Part shown: positions 8,901 to 16,122 of the stretch, one piece after another
Layout: every line of letters begins with the position of its first letter
Numbering within the stretch: position 1 is the first letter of the stretch
Virus record (IMG/VR): IMGVR_UViG_3300017767_000096
Coordinates: 1 to 27,629 of that record
Direction: 5' to 3' (one strand)
Length of the DNA: 27,629 nucleotides
DNA from: a virus
Translations under genes and position numbers: made by a program
The notes under the pieces: model-generated
What the model was told of the DNA's origin: nothing
What the model saw: the letters and a program-made list of their open reading frames with translations, nothing else
Databases searched by the model: none

Positions 8901-9159
8901 TTCCCACACTTTTGAATATATTGGATCTGGAAATGATATCACTACAGCTACTCCAAAAAGAGGCGGTGTTACAATTCAAGCAAATGAAGTTTTGACTGAG
9001 AATGGTGGTAGAGTAATCTACACCAGCACTGATCAAGCAGGAAACTTCAGGATTGGTGATGACTTACAAATTAATCAAAACACTGGTACAATTAGTGGTA
9101 GAGCATTCTCAAAGAGTCTGTTCTCTGAGGTAACACCTTTCATCCTAGCACTTAGTTAA
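5890..9159 (+). CDS. Large fibre-like virion protein: coiled coil, beta-helix and GGSGY repeats
   Basis: A 1089-residue protein with no T4 equivalent at this place. Residues 22-52 hold three copies of LPSxxDF (LPSYKDF, LPSLGDF, LPSVEDF). About 95-420 is long, charged coiled coil interrupted by four hinge-like copies of (I/L)PxxKYY(D/E) near residues 103, 154, 181 and 365. About 475-500 has FIKDLDDVSFD ... NKLLIYDQANSKWVG, a linker typical of cyanophage fibres. About 510-625 is repetitive beta sequence. About 627-860 opens with FYVAKDGNDTNNGTS and VIKVLSGNYVE, the signature of DUF1565/pectate-lyase-like right-handed beta-helices. About 885-950 has two GGSGY units like those of gp14. The end is ILALS. 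It is probably a trimeric appendage. ATG 5932 (Met15) is an alternative start, because ATG 5890 lies inside a hairpin and only about one base after the predicted late transcription start. Confidence 0.85.
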   Translation: MGEKSQSILTNTTDMSRDNNNLPSYKDFIGNSDDLPSLGDFKEENLPSVEDFLGENVEEETQTIENSDGESFLEVTDVVQVPEWSELVRLVNDVRKDIPKIPEIKYYDEQLEDICAQIEQIQGNYAKTDKIDVLSVQNEEFEGKLSEIESKIPTVKYYDHDINLIYDKITDIKEELKSLPEIKYYEEDLESLKSRIEQVSESIPTFPDWIQEVQEVPDFSWIGKTFSLIDDDFNKVQGHLDVIREKIDYQVNELNDNFEKKEFELRVDVKNLTENFEQTVTSLGETRDKLIKEVKDVSRRIWEQHHISKDDDKKLKKSILSEQNKLKQSLQEEIKSINEQSVKADESILKFFTELKETVDTLPEIKYYDEDVSRIDSDILSLRKELKELTELASLIKTEQTELKENYLLNEPPEEKERAGGQIDPLTPINQNFATLEDLSSHYRLFLSRITTQLSTMGGGGAGFIKDLDDVSFDQTEGNNKLLIYDQANSKWVGIASTALSGGAGIAQTSFISGIAITMTTGNFTNVNVAGTITYNDVKHVDSLGISTFRSGLEVNTGTATTALLVRGDARITGILTIGTASVTIDGDNNTITSGIVTITNSDIFIGDNVTINAGATGINSAPNVFYVAKDGNDTNNGTSIDNAKLTIASAVGIAQSGSVIKVLSGNYVESNPIVVPAFVAVVGDDLRSCKVLPSNATQDLFHVNKGCKLANMTFSGHTAPAAAVAFPTSGATNVGGGKWKGPYIQNCTSDTTTGTGIRVDGDKAVKTKSMNVDAFTQYNQGGVGVAVTNEGYAQLVSVFTICCDKAITVHKGGQADVANSNCSFGTFGLVANGKGSEQFIGTVTTSAAASQDNVTINVGTGQTRPYDGQIVYFDQLYKSVETITVTNGGSGYTSTPTITIAAPTGPSGETSTAFATLEGGAVVSISIISSGSQYESTPSVTISGGGGSNAAATANMTDTYYTINSATPIVSGITTLTLDENLINTVGVGSTVFFFQQSKIIASSHTFEYIGSGNDITTATPKRGGVTIQANEVLTENGGRVIYTSTDQAGNFRIGDDLQINQNTGTISGRAFSKSLFSEVTPFILALS

Positions 9160-9492
9160 ATGGCACAATTAGCACTTAATAGATTTCAAACAGTTACTCT
9201 AGATATCACTGATAGTGATTCTACACCATACACTGCACCAACAGGTTATACTGCAATCGTGTTGTATGCTCACATTACAAATGTGACGACTAGTGCTGCT
9301 ACTTTTACAATGTCTCACGTTAGAAGTTCTACCACAACTGAGATTGTAAAAGACGTAACAGTTCCCCCAAATGATGCATATATTCCCCTAGACGGAAAGT
9401 TAGTTCTTGAGACTAGTGATTCGATAAAAATTGTAGCGAGTGCCAATAGCAGTTTAAAACTAATTCTTAGTGTTTTGGAGACTGCATCCTAA
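9160..9492 (+). CDS. Small beta-rich virion protein A
   Basis: A 110-residue protein starting directly after the upstream stop (TAAATG). It is built of short beta-like strands (ALNRFQTVTLDIT, YTAIVLYAHITNVT, AATFTMSHV, IVKDVTVPPNDAYIPLDGKLVLETSDSIKIVASANSSLKLILSVLE). The pattern 'xVPPNDAxxPLxGKLVLExxDSIxxxASANSSLxLxLSxLE' is, from memory, common in small structural proteins of marine phages encoded beside fibre genes. A single jelly-roll or Ig-like domain that decorates or joins the fibre is a reasonable guess. No catalytic or metal-binding pattern is visible. Confidence 0.75.
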   Translation: MAQLALNRFQTVTLDITDSDSTPYTAPTGYTAIVLYAHITNVTTSAATFTMSHVRSSTTTEIVKDVTVPPNDAYIPLDGKLVLETSDSIKIVASANSSLKLILSVLETAS

Positions 9493-9836
9493 TGCCACAT
9501 TTAATTAGTCAAAAGAATTTTCAAAACATTACCGTATCGAGTCTAACTACAACTTCATCTTCTCAAGTTGTCATGGATGTATTTGATATACATCAATTCC
9601 GTTCAGTAAAATATCAACTTCAAGTGACCAGTGGGAGTAGTTACCATACTGTAGAGTTTATTATTGTACACAATGGATCCTCAACTTTCAATACTGAATA
9701 TGCAATTATAAAGAGTGGAGATTCTCTGGCATCTTTTGATAGTGACATCTCTAGTGGAAATGTGAGACTCTTAGTTACACCGTCATCAACCAACTCCACA
9801 ACATTTAAGTCGATCAGAACATCCATCAACACTTGA
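9492..9836 (+). CDS. Small beta-rich virion protein B
   Basis: A 114-residue protein whose ATG overlaps the upstream TAA (TAATG), so the two small genes are translationally coupled. It alternates strand-like segments and Ser/Thr-rich turns (FQNITVSSLTTTSSSQVVMDVFD, FRSVKYQLQVTSGSSYHTVEFIIVHNG, STFNTEYAIIKSG, SGNVRLLVTPSS). The overall plan resembles the preceding gene, though identity by eye is low. It may be a diverged duplicate or a second member of a beta-sandwich family. Its place next to the fibre-like gene suggests a tip, adaptor or decoration protein. The function is not recognised. Confidence 0.72.
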   Translation: MPHLISQKNFQNITVSSLTTTSSSQVVMDVFDIHQFRSVKYQLQVTSGSSYHTVEFIIVHNGSSTFNTEYAIIKSGDSLASFDSDISSGNVRLLVTPSSTNSTTFKSIRTSINT

Positions 9837-9840
9837 TGTG

Positions 9841-9848
9841 AATAAATA
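9841..9848 (+). promoter_or_regulatory. Late promoter element with overlapping hairpin (9844-9865)
   Basis: AATAAATA sits five bases after the upstream stop. It overlaps the left arm of an AT-rich hairpin: AAATAAA (9844-9850), bulged A9851 and GA pair with TC and TTTATTT (9857-9865), with loop AAC (9854-9856). The ATG at 9869 follows three bases later. Predicted transcription start is near 9854, exactly the loop. The stem is weak because it is mostly A-T. Confidence 0.55.
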
Positions 9849-9868
9849 AAAGAAACTCTTTATTTGCG

Positions 9869-11251
9869 ATGATTAACGAAGAGGGACTTAGGGATTGGTT
9901 TGGTAAATCTAAATCAAAAGATGGTAAACCAGGTTGGGTCCAATCTGATGGTTCCCCTTGTGCTAATGAACCCGGTGAAAAGGGAACACCTAAGTGTTAC
10001 TCCTCGGCCAAGAAAGCCAGTATGTCGAAGAAAGAACTTCGTTCTGCTGACACAAGAAAATCAAGACAAGATCCCGGACAACAACAAAAGTCTGGAGCAG
10101 CCAAACCAACCTATGTTTCTACTGATAAACCTAAGAAGAAAATGAAAGAAGAAACCTTTAACGAAGCTTCAGATAAAAAAGGTAAAGGTAGTGGGTCTAA
10201 AGATGCCTGTTACCATAAGGTAAAGTCTCGTTATTCTGTATGGCCTTCAGCTTATGCCTCCGGTGCATTGGTGAAGTGTCGTAAGAAGGGTGCAGCCAAC
10301 TGGGGTAACTCAACCAAGAAAGAGGAAATGGAAGGTTTCTATGACCTCCCAGAACTGACAGAAACTCAAATTGCAGCTCTGAAATACGCCGGATATGAGG
10401 TTGAGATTATTGACGAGGCATGTTGGAAGGGATATGAGAAGAAAGGTATGAAGACTATGTTTGGTAAAAGATATCCAAACTGTGTCAAGAAAGAAGAAGT
10501 TGAAGTAGTTGATGAGAAAACTAGAGTCCTTGAGAGATTGACCAACTCATCTTCGGTCGAAGAGGAGTCCATTGATGAGGCAGTAAGAGTTAATGAGAAC
10601 GGTAACGTTTATCTCGTTAGTTTTACTTGGAGAGCCAAGTTTATGATGATGAAGATGTTTTTCCCAGAGGTTAGAAAACCAACGAGACAGGAAGTTTCTG
10701 CGGCTCTAGAAAAAGTCTATCCTGGATGTATGGTTCAAAGATTTGACCTGGCTCCAAGACAACCTGGCGAATCGTTAATAATGATTGGACGACAGGGTGG
10801 TGATACAGCCAAACCTGGTCCTGATAAGAACTATGTCAAACCAATGGGTGAAGGTTATGCCCCTGGTGATGTAGATCAGAAGGTTGATGCTCTGACAAAT
10901 ATTGACATCCCTAAGAAAGAAAGAGATTCAGCTAGAGATAGACTTCTTGCTAAGGCTAAGGCAAAACGTGAAAAGATGAAGAAAGAAGGATTTGAAATTG
11001 GGGAGGGTGCAGCCTGGACAAAAAAGTCTGGTAAGAACTCTTCAGGTGGTTTGAATGAGAAGGGTCGTAAGTCTTATGAAAGAGATAATCCAGGTTCTGA
11101 CCTGAAAGCTCCTTCCAAGAAACCTGGAAATAAGAGAAGAGCTTCATTCTGTGCAAGGATGAAAGGTATGAAAAAGAAACTGACTTCTGCTAAGACAGCA
11201 AACGATCCAGATTCAAGAATCAATAAATCACTGAGAGCTTGGAATTGTTGA
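9869..11251 (+). CDS. Modular Cys/Lys-rich basic protein (DUF5872/DUF6321-type modules)
   Basis: A 460-residue, very basic protein made of separate cysteine-containing modules. Residues 5-52 (GLRDWFGKSKSKDGKPGW, then SPCANEPGEKGTPKCYSSAKKA) match the DUF5872 pattern. About 112-148 is a second unit (DACYHKVKSRYSVWPSAYAS ... VKCRKKGAANWG). About 182-206 is a third (DEACWKGYEKKGMK ... GKRYPNCV), widespread in marine T4-like phages. About 245-305 is a different fold (SFTWRAKFMMMKMFFPEVRKP ... YPGCMVQRFDLAPR). 381-460 (AAWTKKSGKNSSGGLNEKG ... SFCARMKGMKKKLTSAKTA ... INKSLRAWNC) resembles DUF6321. Lysine-rich linkers join them. Such modules are known from cyanophages and, as I recall, large eukaryotic viruses; the function is unknown. 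The charge and location between the terminase genes suggest DNA binding or packaging in the capsid. The DUF names are by memory of motifs. Confidence 0.85.
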   Translation: MINEEGLRDWFGKSKSKDGKPGWVQSDGSPCANEPGEKGTPKCYSSAKKASMSKKELRSADTRKSRQDPGQQQKSGAAKPTYVSTDKPKKKMKEETFNEASDKKGKGSGSKDACYHKVKSRYSVWPSAYASGALVKCRKKGAANWGNSTKKEEMEGFYDLPELTETQIAALKYAGYEVEIIDEACWKGYEKKGMKTMFGKRYPNCVKKEEVEVVDEKTRVLERLTNSSSVEEESIDEAVRVNENGNVYLVSFTWRAKFMMMKMFFPEVRKPTRQEVSAALEKVYPGCMVQRFDLAPRQPGESLIMIGRQGGDTAKPGPDKNYVKPMGEGYAPGDVDQKVDALTNIDIPKKERDSARDRLLAKAKAKREKMKKEGFEIGEGAAWTKKSGKNSSGGLNEKGRKSYERDNPGSDLKAPSKKPGNKRRASFCARMKGMKKKLTSAKTANDPDSRINKSLRAWNC

Positions 11252-11259
11252 GGTAATTT

Positions 11260-12915
11260 ATGAGTAATGATGTTTATTTGGGTAATCCCCTTCTAAAGAA
11301 GGCTAATACCCCTATTGAGTTCACACAAGAACAGATTGAGGAGTATATCAAATGTAAGGATGACCCTGTGTATTTTGCACAGAACTATGTCCAGATTGTG
11401 ACCCTGGACCATGGTCTTCAACCATTCAAGACTTATGATTTTCAAGAGAAGTTAATCAACAATTTCCACAACCACAGATTTAATATCTGTAAAATGCCAC
11501 GACAGACAGGTAAGTCCACGACATGTGTGTCTTACCTTCTTCACTATGCCATCTTCAACGATAGTGTAAACATCGGTATTTTGGCCAACAAAGCTACAAC
11601 TGCAAGAGAACTCTTAGCAAGGTTAGCAACTGCATACGAGAACTTACCTAAATGGATGCAACAGGGTATCCTGGTATGGAACAAAGGAAACATAGAGTTA
11701 GAAAATGGCAGTAAGATATTGGCAGCTTCTACATCTGCGAGTGCTGTCCGAGGTATGTCGTTTAACATCCTATTCCTTGACGAATTCGCTTTCGTTCCAA
11801 ACCATATTGCAGACGCGTTCTTTGCATCTGTTTATCCTACTATTACTTCTGGTAAAAGCACAAAAGTCATCATAGTCTCTACCCCACATGGTATGAATCA
11901 TTTCTACCGTATGTGGACAGATGCGGAAAAAAAGAGAAATGAATATGTACCAACTGATGTTCACTGGTCAGAAGTCCCTGGTAGAGATGCTGTTTGGAAA
12001 GAACAGACTATTGCCAACACATCAGAACAACAATTTAAGATTGAGTTTGAGTGTGAATTCCTTGGTTCTGTTGATACACTAGTTGCACCTAGTAAGTTGA
12101 AATCTTTAGTATTTGACAAACCAATCAAATCAAATGCAGGATTAGATATTCATGAAGTACCACAAAAAGAACACGATTACGCCATGTCTGTTGACGTTGC
12201 ACGGGGTGTTGGTAACGATTACTCTGCTTTTGTTGTTGTTGACATAACAACTTTCCCCCATAAGGTTGTAGCGAAGTATAGGGACAATACTATAAAACCG
12301 ATGTTGTTCCCAAGTGTGATCTATGATATAGCTAAAAGTTATAATGAAGCTTTCATTCTATGCGAAGTAAATGATGTTGGTGATCAGGTAGCAAGTATCC
12401 TACAATATGACCTTGAATATCAGAACCTGTTAATGTGTTCTATGAGAGGTCGTGCTGGTCAGATTGTAGGACAAGGTTTCTCTGGTCAGAAGACACAATT
12501 GGGTGTTAAGATGTCTAAGACTGTCAAAAAGATTGGGTCACTCAATCTCAAGACAATGATTGAAGAGGACAAACTCATCTTCAATGACTATGAGATTATT
12601 TCAGAACTCACTACCTTCATTTCAAAACACAATTCATTTGAGGCAGAAGAAGGATGTAATGATGACCTGGCCATGTGTCTTGTCATTTATGCCTGGTTGG
12701 TAGCTCAAGATTACTTCAAAGAACTTACAGATCAAGATGTTAGAAAACGATTATACGAGGAACAAAAGAATCAAATCGAGCAGGATATGGCACCCTTCGG
12801 TTTCATTAATGATGGACTTGATGATACTAGTTTTGTGGATGCAGACGGAGACAGGTGGTTTACCGATGAATACGGAGACCAGGGGGGAGGAATGGAATAC
12901 ATGTGGAAATACTAA
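11260..12915 (+). CDS. 17: Terminase large subunit gp17
   Basis: Packaging motor ATPase and headful nuclease of the T4 gp17 family, 551 residues (T4: 610). The N-terminal ATPase domain has Walker A at about 79-87 (MPRQTGKST) and Walker B at about 170-175 (ILFLDE), followed by the FAFVPNHIADAFFASVYPT stretch and coupling motif VSTPHGMNHFY. The C-terminal RNase H-like nuclease has acidic residues in AMSVDVARGVGNDYSAF (Asp312), ILCEVNDVGDQ and CNDDLAMCL. Start 11260 follows a GAGG overlapping the upstream stop (TGAGGTAATTTATG), as for gene 16. The C-terminus is encoded by a purine run with six Gs (12882-12887). It works with gp16 and docks on portal gp20. Confidence 0.97.
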   Translation: MSNDVYLGNPLLKKANTPIEFTQEQIEEYIKCKDDPVYFAQNYVQIVTLDHGLQPFKTYDFQEKLINNFHNHRFNICKMPRQTGKSTTCVSYLLHYAIFNDSVNIGILANKATTARELLARLATAYENLPKWMQQGILVWNKGNIELENGSKILAASTSASAVRGMSFNILFLDEFAFVPNHIADAFFASVYPTITSGKSTKVIIVSTPHGMNHFYRMWTDAEKKRNEYVPTDVHWSEVPGRDAVWKEQTIANTSEQQFKIEFECEFLGSVDTLVAPSKLKSLVFDKPIKSNAGLDIHEVPQKEHDYAMSVDVARGVGNDYSAFVVVDITTFPHKVVAKYRDNTIKPMLFPSVIYDIAKSYNEAFILCEVNDVGDQVASILQYDLEYQNLLMCSMRGRAGQIVGQGFSGQKTQLGVKMSKTVKKIGSLNLKTMIEEDKLIFNDYEIISELTTFISKHNSFEAEEGCNDDLAMCLVIYAWLVAQDYFKELTDQDVRKRLYEEQKNQIEQDMAPFGFINDGLDDTSFVDADGDRWFTDEYGDQGGGMEYMWKY

Positions 12916-12918
12916 ACC

Positions 12919-13149
12919 ATGGATTTAGATGGACAATTCAAACTAGGTCATTTACTCCTCTCCGATAGAAGGTGTAGATTCTGTGGCGAAGTAAAAAATT
13001 TAGTTGATGATTTTTATAGAACAAGGAAAGATAAAGGAGCTGTAGCTTCATCTTACTCATATATCTGTAAAAACTGTACAGTGAAAAAAGTTATAGAAGA
13101 TCGAAAGAAGAAGAATCCCATGAGTGATTGGAAATACCCAGATTGGTAG
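12919..13149 (+). CDS. Small zinc-finger (C2C2) protein
   Basis: A 76-residue ORF starting three bases after the gp17 stop. It contains C19-x2-C22-G ... C50-x2-C53, flanked by basic residues (RRCRFCGEVKNLVDDFYRTR, YICKNCTVKKVIEDRKKKN). This is a four-cysteine zinc-ribbon-like site of the kind found at the N-terminus of phage HNH and endonuclease VII-type proteins (CxxCGxxK...F...CxxC). No His-Asn-His catalytic part follows, so this is either a stand-alone DNA/RNA-binding zinc protein or the remnant of a truncated endonuclease. There is no Shine-Dalgarno sequence; re-initiation after gp17 is likely. The zinc site is seen; the role is unknown. Confidence 0.7.
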   Translation: MDLDGQFKLGHLLLSDRRCRFCGEVKNLVDDFYRTRKDKGAVASSYSYICKNCTVKKVIEDRKKKNPMSDWKYPDW

Positions 13150-13186
13150 TTTTCGTCCTGTTTTACCCTCTGAAAATACTCATAAA

Positions 13187-13194
13187 CCTAAATA
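13187..13194 (+). promoter_or_regulatory. Late promoter element upstream of gene 18
   Basis: CCTAAATA with a T-rich tract just downstream (CTAAATATTTTTTAG, which could form a weak 5-bp stem). The predicted transcription start is near 13200, giving a leader of about 32 bases that contains a strong AAGGAG (13221-13226), five bases before the gene 18 ATG. The 82-base gap 13150-13231 holds this promoter and no gene. Confidence 0.6.
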
Positions 13195-13231
13195 TTTTTT
13201 AGTTAAACATGAGTAATTCAAAGGAGAAAAA

Positions 13232-15418
13232 ATGGCTACTCCTCAATTATCTCCAGGCATTCTTGTCAGAGAGATTGACTTAACAGTGGGAAGAGTTGAC
13301 AATGTTGTAAACAATATTGGTGCTATCGCTGGTCCCTTCCAACTCGGTCCTGTAGACGAACCAATTGAGGTTGTTAATCAGGCCCAACTTCTAGAATCAT
13401 TCGGATCACCACTGTCAACTGATAGACAGTATGAGTATTGGATGACAGCTTCTTCATATCTTTCATATGGTGGAGTCCTGAAAGTAATAAGAACAGATGG
13501 AACTACGTTAGTCAATGCCAATGCTGGTGTTGGACTGGGAACAGACTCTGATCTTAAGATCAAAAATACGGATGACTACGAAGAGAATTTCAGTACCTCA
13601 TCTGATTTTACCTGGGCGGCTAAGAACCCTGGTCAATGGGGTAATGGACTAAAAGTCTGTTTCATTGACAATCAAGCTGATCAGACACTGGGTCTTACCA
13701 CAACAGGAGTCGGTCCTACAGACAATCTCAAAGTTATTGTTGGTACAGCTGTCACAGCTGCGGTTACTGGAACTATTGCTGGAGCTGGCACAACTAGTGA
13801 TTTTACTGGATATGTTGAAGGTATTGTTACAGGTATTACTACCGCTGTTGGAACCTCACAATCTATTGATGTTAAAATTCTCAAGAGAGTTTCTTCAACT
13901 GGAACAGTAACTAATATTGATTATAGTAAGGGTAATACACTCTCATCATTTGCCGCTAGTGGCACATTGAATTTCAAGAATTCAGCTGGTGTATCAACTG
14001 GATACTCTATTTCACCATCGACCGCGGTTGATTGGTATGATCAACAAACCCTTGGACTAAACACTCCAATTTTTTGGAATACAATTGCTGGCAAACCAGT
14101 TGATTCTAATTTCTCAGATTCAAGAAGTGGTGGAAATGACTCACTTCACATTGTAGTTGTTGATGATAGCGGTTCCGTAACTGGTATTCAAGGTAATATC
14201 CTTGAGAAACATACCTTCCTTTCTAAGGCTAAGGATGCCACCGCTGATGGTGAAGCACCCACTAAGACATATTATAAGGACTATCTCACCAATGGTTCTA
14301 ATTATATCTTTGCTGGATATAGTCCATCAAATGCAGCTGACGCATTCTGGGGAACATCACCAGCTCCAGGTGGATTTAGTTCCAATACCGTACCTAATAC
14401 CGTTGGTGCAGGTCAATGGGGTCAAGACGCACAAGGTGTTGTCTTCTCAGCCATTGGTAATAAGTCCTATGCACTTTCTGGTGGTGTTGACTATTCAACA
14501 TCTGGTGGACATGCAGCTACTTTGGGAGGTCTTCAAACTTCATATCAAATCTTTGCTAATGACGCAGATGTTGAGGTTAACTTCCTTCTGATGGGTCCTG
14601 GTTTAGGTGACAAACTCCTCTCACAAGCTAAGGCTAATCAATTGATTGCAATAGCTGAAGCTAGAAAGGATTGTATGGCTGTTATCTCTCCACATAGAAG
14701 TGATGTTATTAATAGTTCAACTGATGAAGTTAAACTCAGTAATATCTTGAATTATTATTCTCCTCTGAGTTCTTCTTCTTACGCAGTATTTGATACTGGT
14801 TGGAAGTATGTTTATGATCGTTTCAATAACTCTTTTGTTTATGTTCCTTGTAATGGAGACATTGCTGGAACAATGGTCAGAACTGAAATTGAATCTTTCC
14901 CTTGGTTCTCTCCAGCTGGAGCTCAAAGAGGTACAATCAACGACGCTATCAAACTGGCTTACAACCCAAGCAAATCACATAGAGATCAACTCTATGGATC
15001 AAGAATCAATCCTATCATCAACAAGAAAGGATTGGGTATCATTCTATTTGGTGACAAAACGGCTCTTGGATACTCTTCCGCGTTTGATAGAATCAACGTA
15101 AGAAGACTATTTCTTACAGTTGAACAAGCTATTGAATCAGCCGCTGACGCTCAACTGTTTGAGCTTAACGACTCAACAACAAGAGCCAACTTCGTTAACG
15201 CTATTGAACCTTTTCTCCGTGATGTTCAGGCTAAGAGAGGAATTTTTGACTTCGTTGTGAAGTGTGATGACACAAATAACACTCCCGATATTATTGATAA
15301 CAATGAATTTAGAGCAGACATTTTCCTGAAACCTACAAAATCAATTAACTATGTCACACTCACTTTTGTTGCCACCAGATCTGGTGTTGACTTCAGTGAA
15401 GTTGTTGGTACTGTTTGA
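13232..15418 (+). CDS. 18: Tail sheath protein gp18
   Basis: Contractile tail sheath subunit of the T4 gp18 family, 728 residues (T4: 659). The N-terminus (LSPGILVREIDLTVGRVDNVVNNIGAIAGPFQLGPVDEP, then LLESFGSP) is the conserved sheath opening. The C-terminal third (FPWFSPAGAQRGTINDAIKLAYNPSKSHRDQLYGSRINPI, GDKTALGYSSAFDRINVRRL, VEQAIESAADAQLFELND) is the conserved domain that forms the inner sheath wall. The middle (about 110-380) is Gly/Thr-rich, variable and expected to face outward. A strong AAGGAG lies five bases before the start, fitting the high copy number of sheath (about 138 per T4 tail). It is followed directly by the tube gene, as in T4. Confidence 0.97.
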   Translation: MATPQLSPGILVREIDLTVGRVDNVVNNIGAIAGPFQLGPVDEPIEVVNQAQLLESFGSPLSTDRQYEYWMTASSYLSYGGVLKVIRTDGTTLVNANAGVGLGTDSDLKIKNTDDYEENFSTSSDFTWAAKNPGQWGNGLKVCFIDNQADQTLGLTTTGVGPTDNLKVIVGTAVTAAVTGTIAGAGTTSDFTGYVEGIVTGITTAVGTSQSIDVKILKRVSSTGTVTNIDYSKGNTLSSFAASGTLNFKNSAGVSTGYSISPSTAVDWYDQQTLGLNTPIFWNTIAGKPVDSNFSDSRSGGNDSLHIVVVDDSGSVTGIQGNILEKHTFLSKAKDATADGEAPTKTYYKDYLTNGSNYIFAGYSPSNAADAFWGTSPAPGGFSSNTVPNTVGAGQWGQDAQGVVFSAIGNKSYALSGGVDYSTSGGHAATLGGLQTSYQIFANDADVEVNFLLMGPGLGDKLLSQAKANQLIAIAEARKDCMAVISPHRSDVINSSTDEVKLSNILNYYSPLSSSSYAVFDTGWKYVYDRFNNSFVYVPCNGDIAGTMVRTEIESFPWFSPAGAQRGTINDAIKLAYNPSKSHRDQLYGSRINPIINKKGLGIILFGDKTALGYSSAFDRINVRRLFLTVEQAIESAADAQLFELNDSTTRANFVNAIEPFLRDVQAKRGIFDFVVKCDDTNNTPDIIDNNEFRADIFLKPTKSINYVTLTFVATRSGVDFSEVVGTV

Positions 15419-15455
15419 TCTATTAATTTCAAAATAAAAAAGGAGAAAACAAAAA

Positions 15456-16103
15456 ATGGCTACTAAGACATTATCTCAATTCAAATCAACCCTGGCGGGC
15501 GGGGGTGCCCGCCCCAATCTGTTTGAGGTATCTATTCCCTCATTCCCAGGTGCTGTTGACAGTAAAACTTGGGTAGCAGATTATCAGAACACTTTCAAGT
15601 TTCTGTGTAAAGCAGCTCAACTACCTGCTTCATCTGTGTCTCCTGTTAGTGTTCCTTTTAGAGGTAGAACTCTGAAAGTCGCTGGTGACAGAACATTCGC
15701 TGAATGGACAATCACTGTCATCAACGATGAGGATTTCACTATCAGAACAGCTTTCGAGAAATGGGCTGATAAGTTGTCCAACTTGCATGATGCAACTGGC
15801 GTTACTAACCCAACTTCGTACATGACCAATGCTTTCGTTAAGCAACTTGGTCGTGGTAAGAAAGCTTTCTCAGAAAAGAATGCTGGCAATGTAACTTCAG
15901 TTCTGAGAACCTATAAGTTCTATGACATTTGGCCTTCTGAGATCTCAGCTATCGAACTTAGTTATGATAACGCTGATACTGTTGAAGAATTCTCTGTAAC
16001 TTTCCAAGTTCAGTACTTCACTGTTGGTGAGACGGATGACTCAGCTGATGGTCAATATGATGAGACAGTTGATACAGAGACCGCAGCTACTCTTGAAGAC
16101 TGA
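15456..16103 (+). CDS. 19: Tail tube protein gp19
   Basis: Tail tube subunit of the T4 gp19 family, 215 residues (T4: 163). Recognisable stretches are GGGARPNLFEVSIPSFPG near the N-terminus, FLCKAAQLPASSVSPVSVPFRGR, TFAEWTITVINDEDFTIR, YKFYDIWPSEISAIELSYD and EEFSVTFQVQYF. The C-terminal ~20 residues are acidic and probably a flexible tail. Shine-Dalgarno AAGGAG (15440-15445) precedes the start by ten bases. I see no TAAATA element before it, so it is probably transcribed together with gene 18. Codons 13-20 (LAGGGARP) are written almost wholly in G and C, quite unlike the rest of the gene, and form a strong hairpin. Confidence 0.96.
   Translation: MATKTLSQFKSTLAGGGARPNLFEVSIPSFPGAVDSKTWVADYQNTFKFLCKAAQLPASSVSPVSVPFRGRTLKVAGDRTFAEWTITVINDEDFTIRTAFEKWADKLSNLHDATGVTNPTSYMTNAFVKQLGRGKKAFSEKNAGNVTSVLRTYKFYDIWPSEISAIELSYDNADTVEEFSVTFQVQYFTVGETDDSADGQYDETVDTETAATLED
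15494..15513 (+). other. GC-only hairpin in the first codons of gene 19
   Basis: GGCGGGC (15494-15500) pairs with GCCCGCC (15507-15513) around loop GGGGGT. From 15494 to 15515, 21 of 22 bases are G or C, while the surrounding DNA is AT-rich. The codons gcg-ggc-ggg-ggt-gcc-cgc-ccc contrast with the GGT, GGA, GCT, AGA and CCA used elsewhere in the window. Confidence 0.85.
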
Positions 16104-16114
16104 TATAATCAAGA

Positions 16115-16122
16115 TATAAATA
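16115..16122 (+). promoter_or_regulatory. Late promoter (exact TATAAATA) before gene 20
   Basis: A perfect match to the T4 late promoter core, 31 bases before the gene 20 start. Its last six bases form the start of a 14-bp inverted repeat. By T4 spacing transcription starts near 16128, close to the tip of the hairpin. Confidence 0.8.

Noticed and set aside
12881-12890. AGGGGGGAGG near the gp17 end as ribosome binding site for the zinc-finger ORF
   Set aside because: It lies about 28 bases before ATG 12919, too far, and the nearer ATG 12892 is in the gp17 frame and ends at the gp17 stop.
13198-13202. Stem CTAAA/TTTAG in the gene 18 leader as a sixth hairpin switch
   Set aside because: Only five A/T-rich pairs, and it is far from the start codon, which has a free strong AAGGAG.
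15497-15507. G-run in gene 19 as a programmed frameshift site
   Set aside because: The heptamer in frame is not a standard slippery sequence and it lies in the hairpin loop rather than upstream of the stem. The frame continues normally to a full-length gp19.
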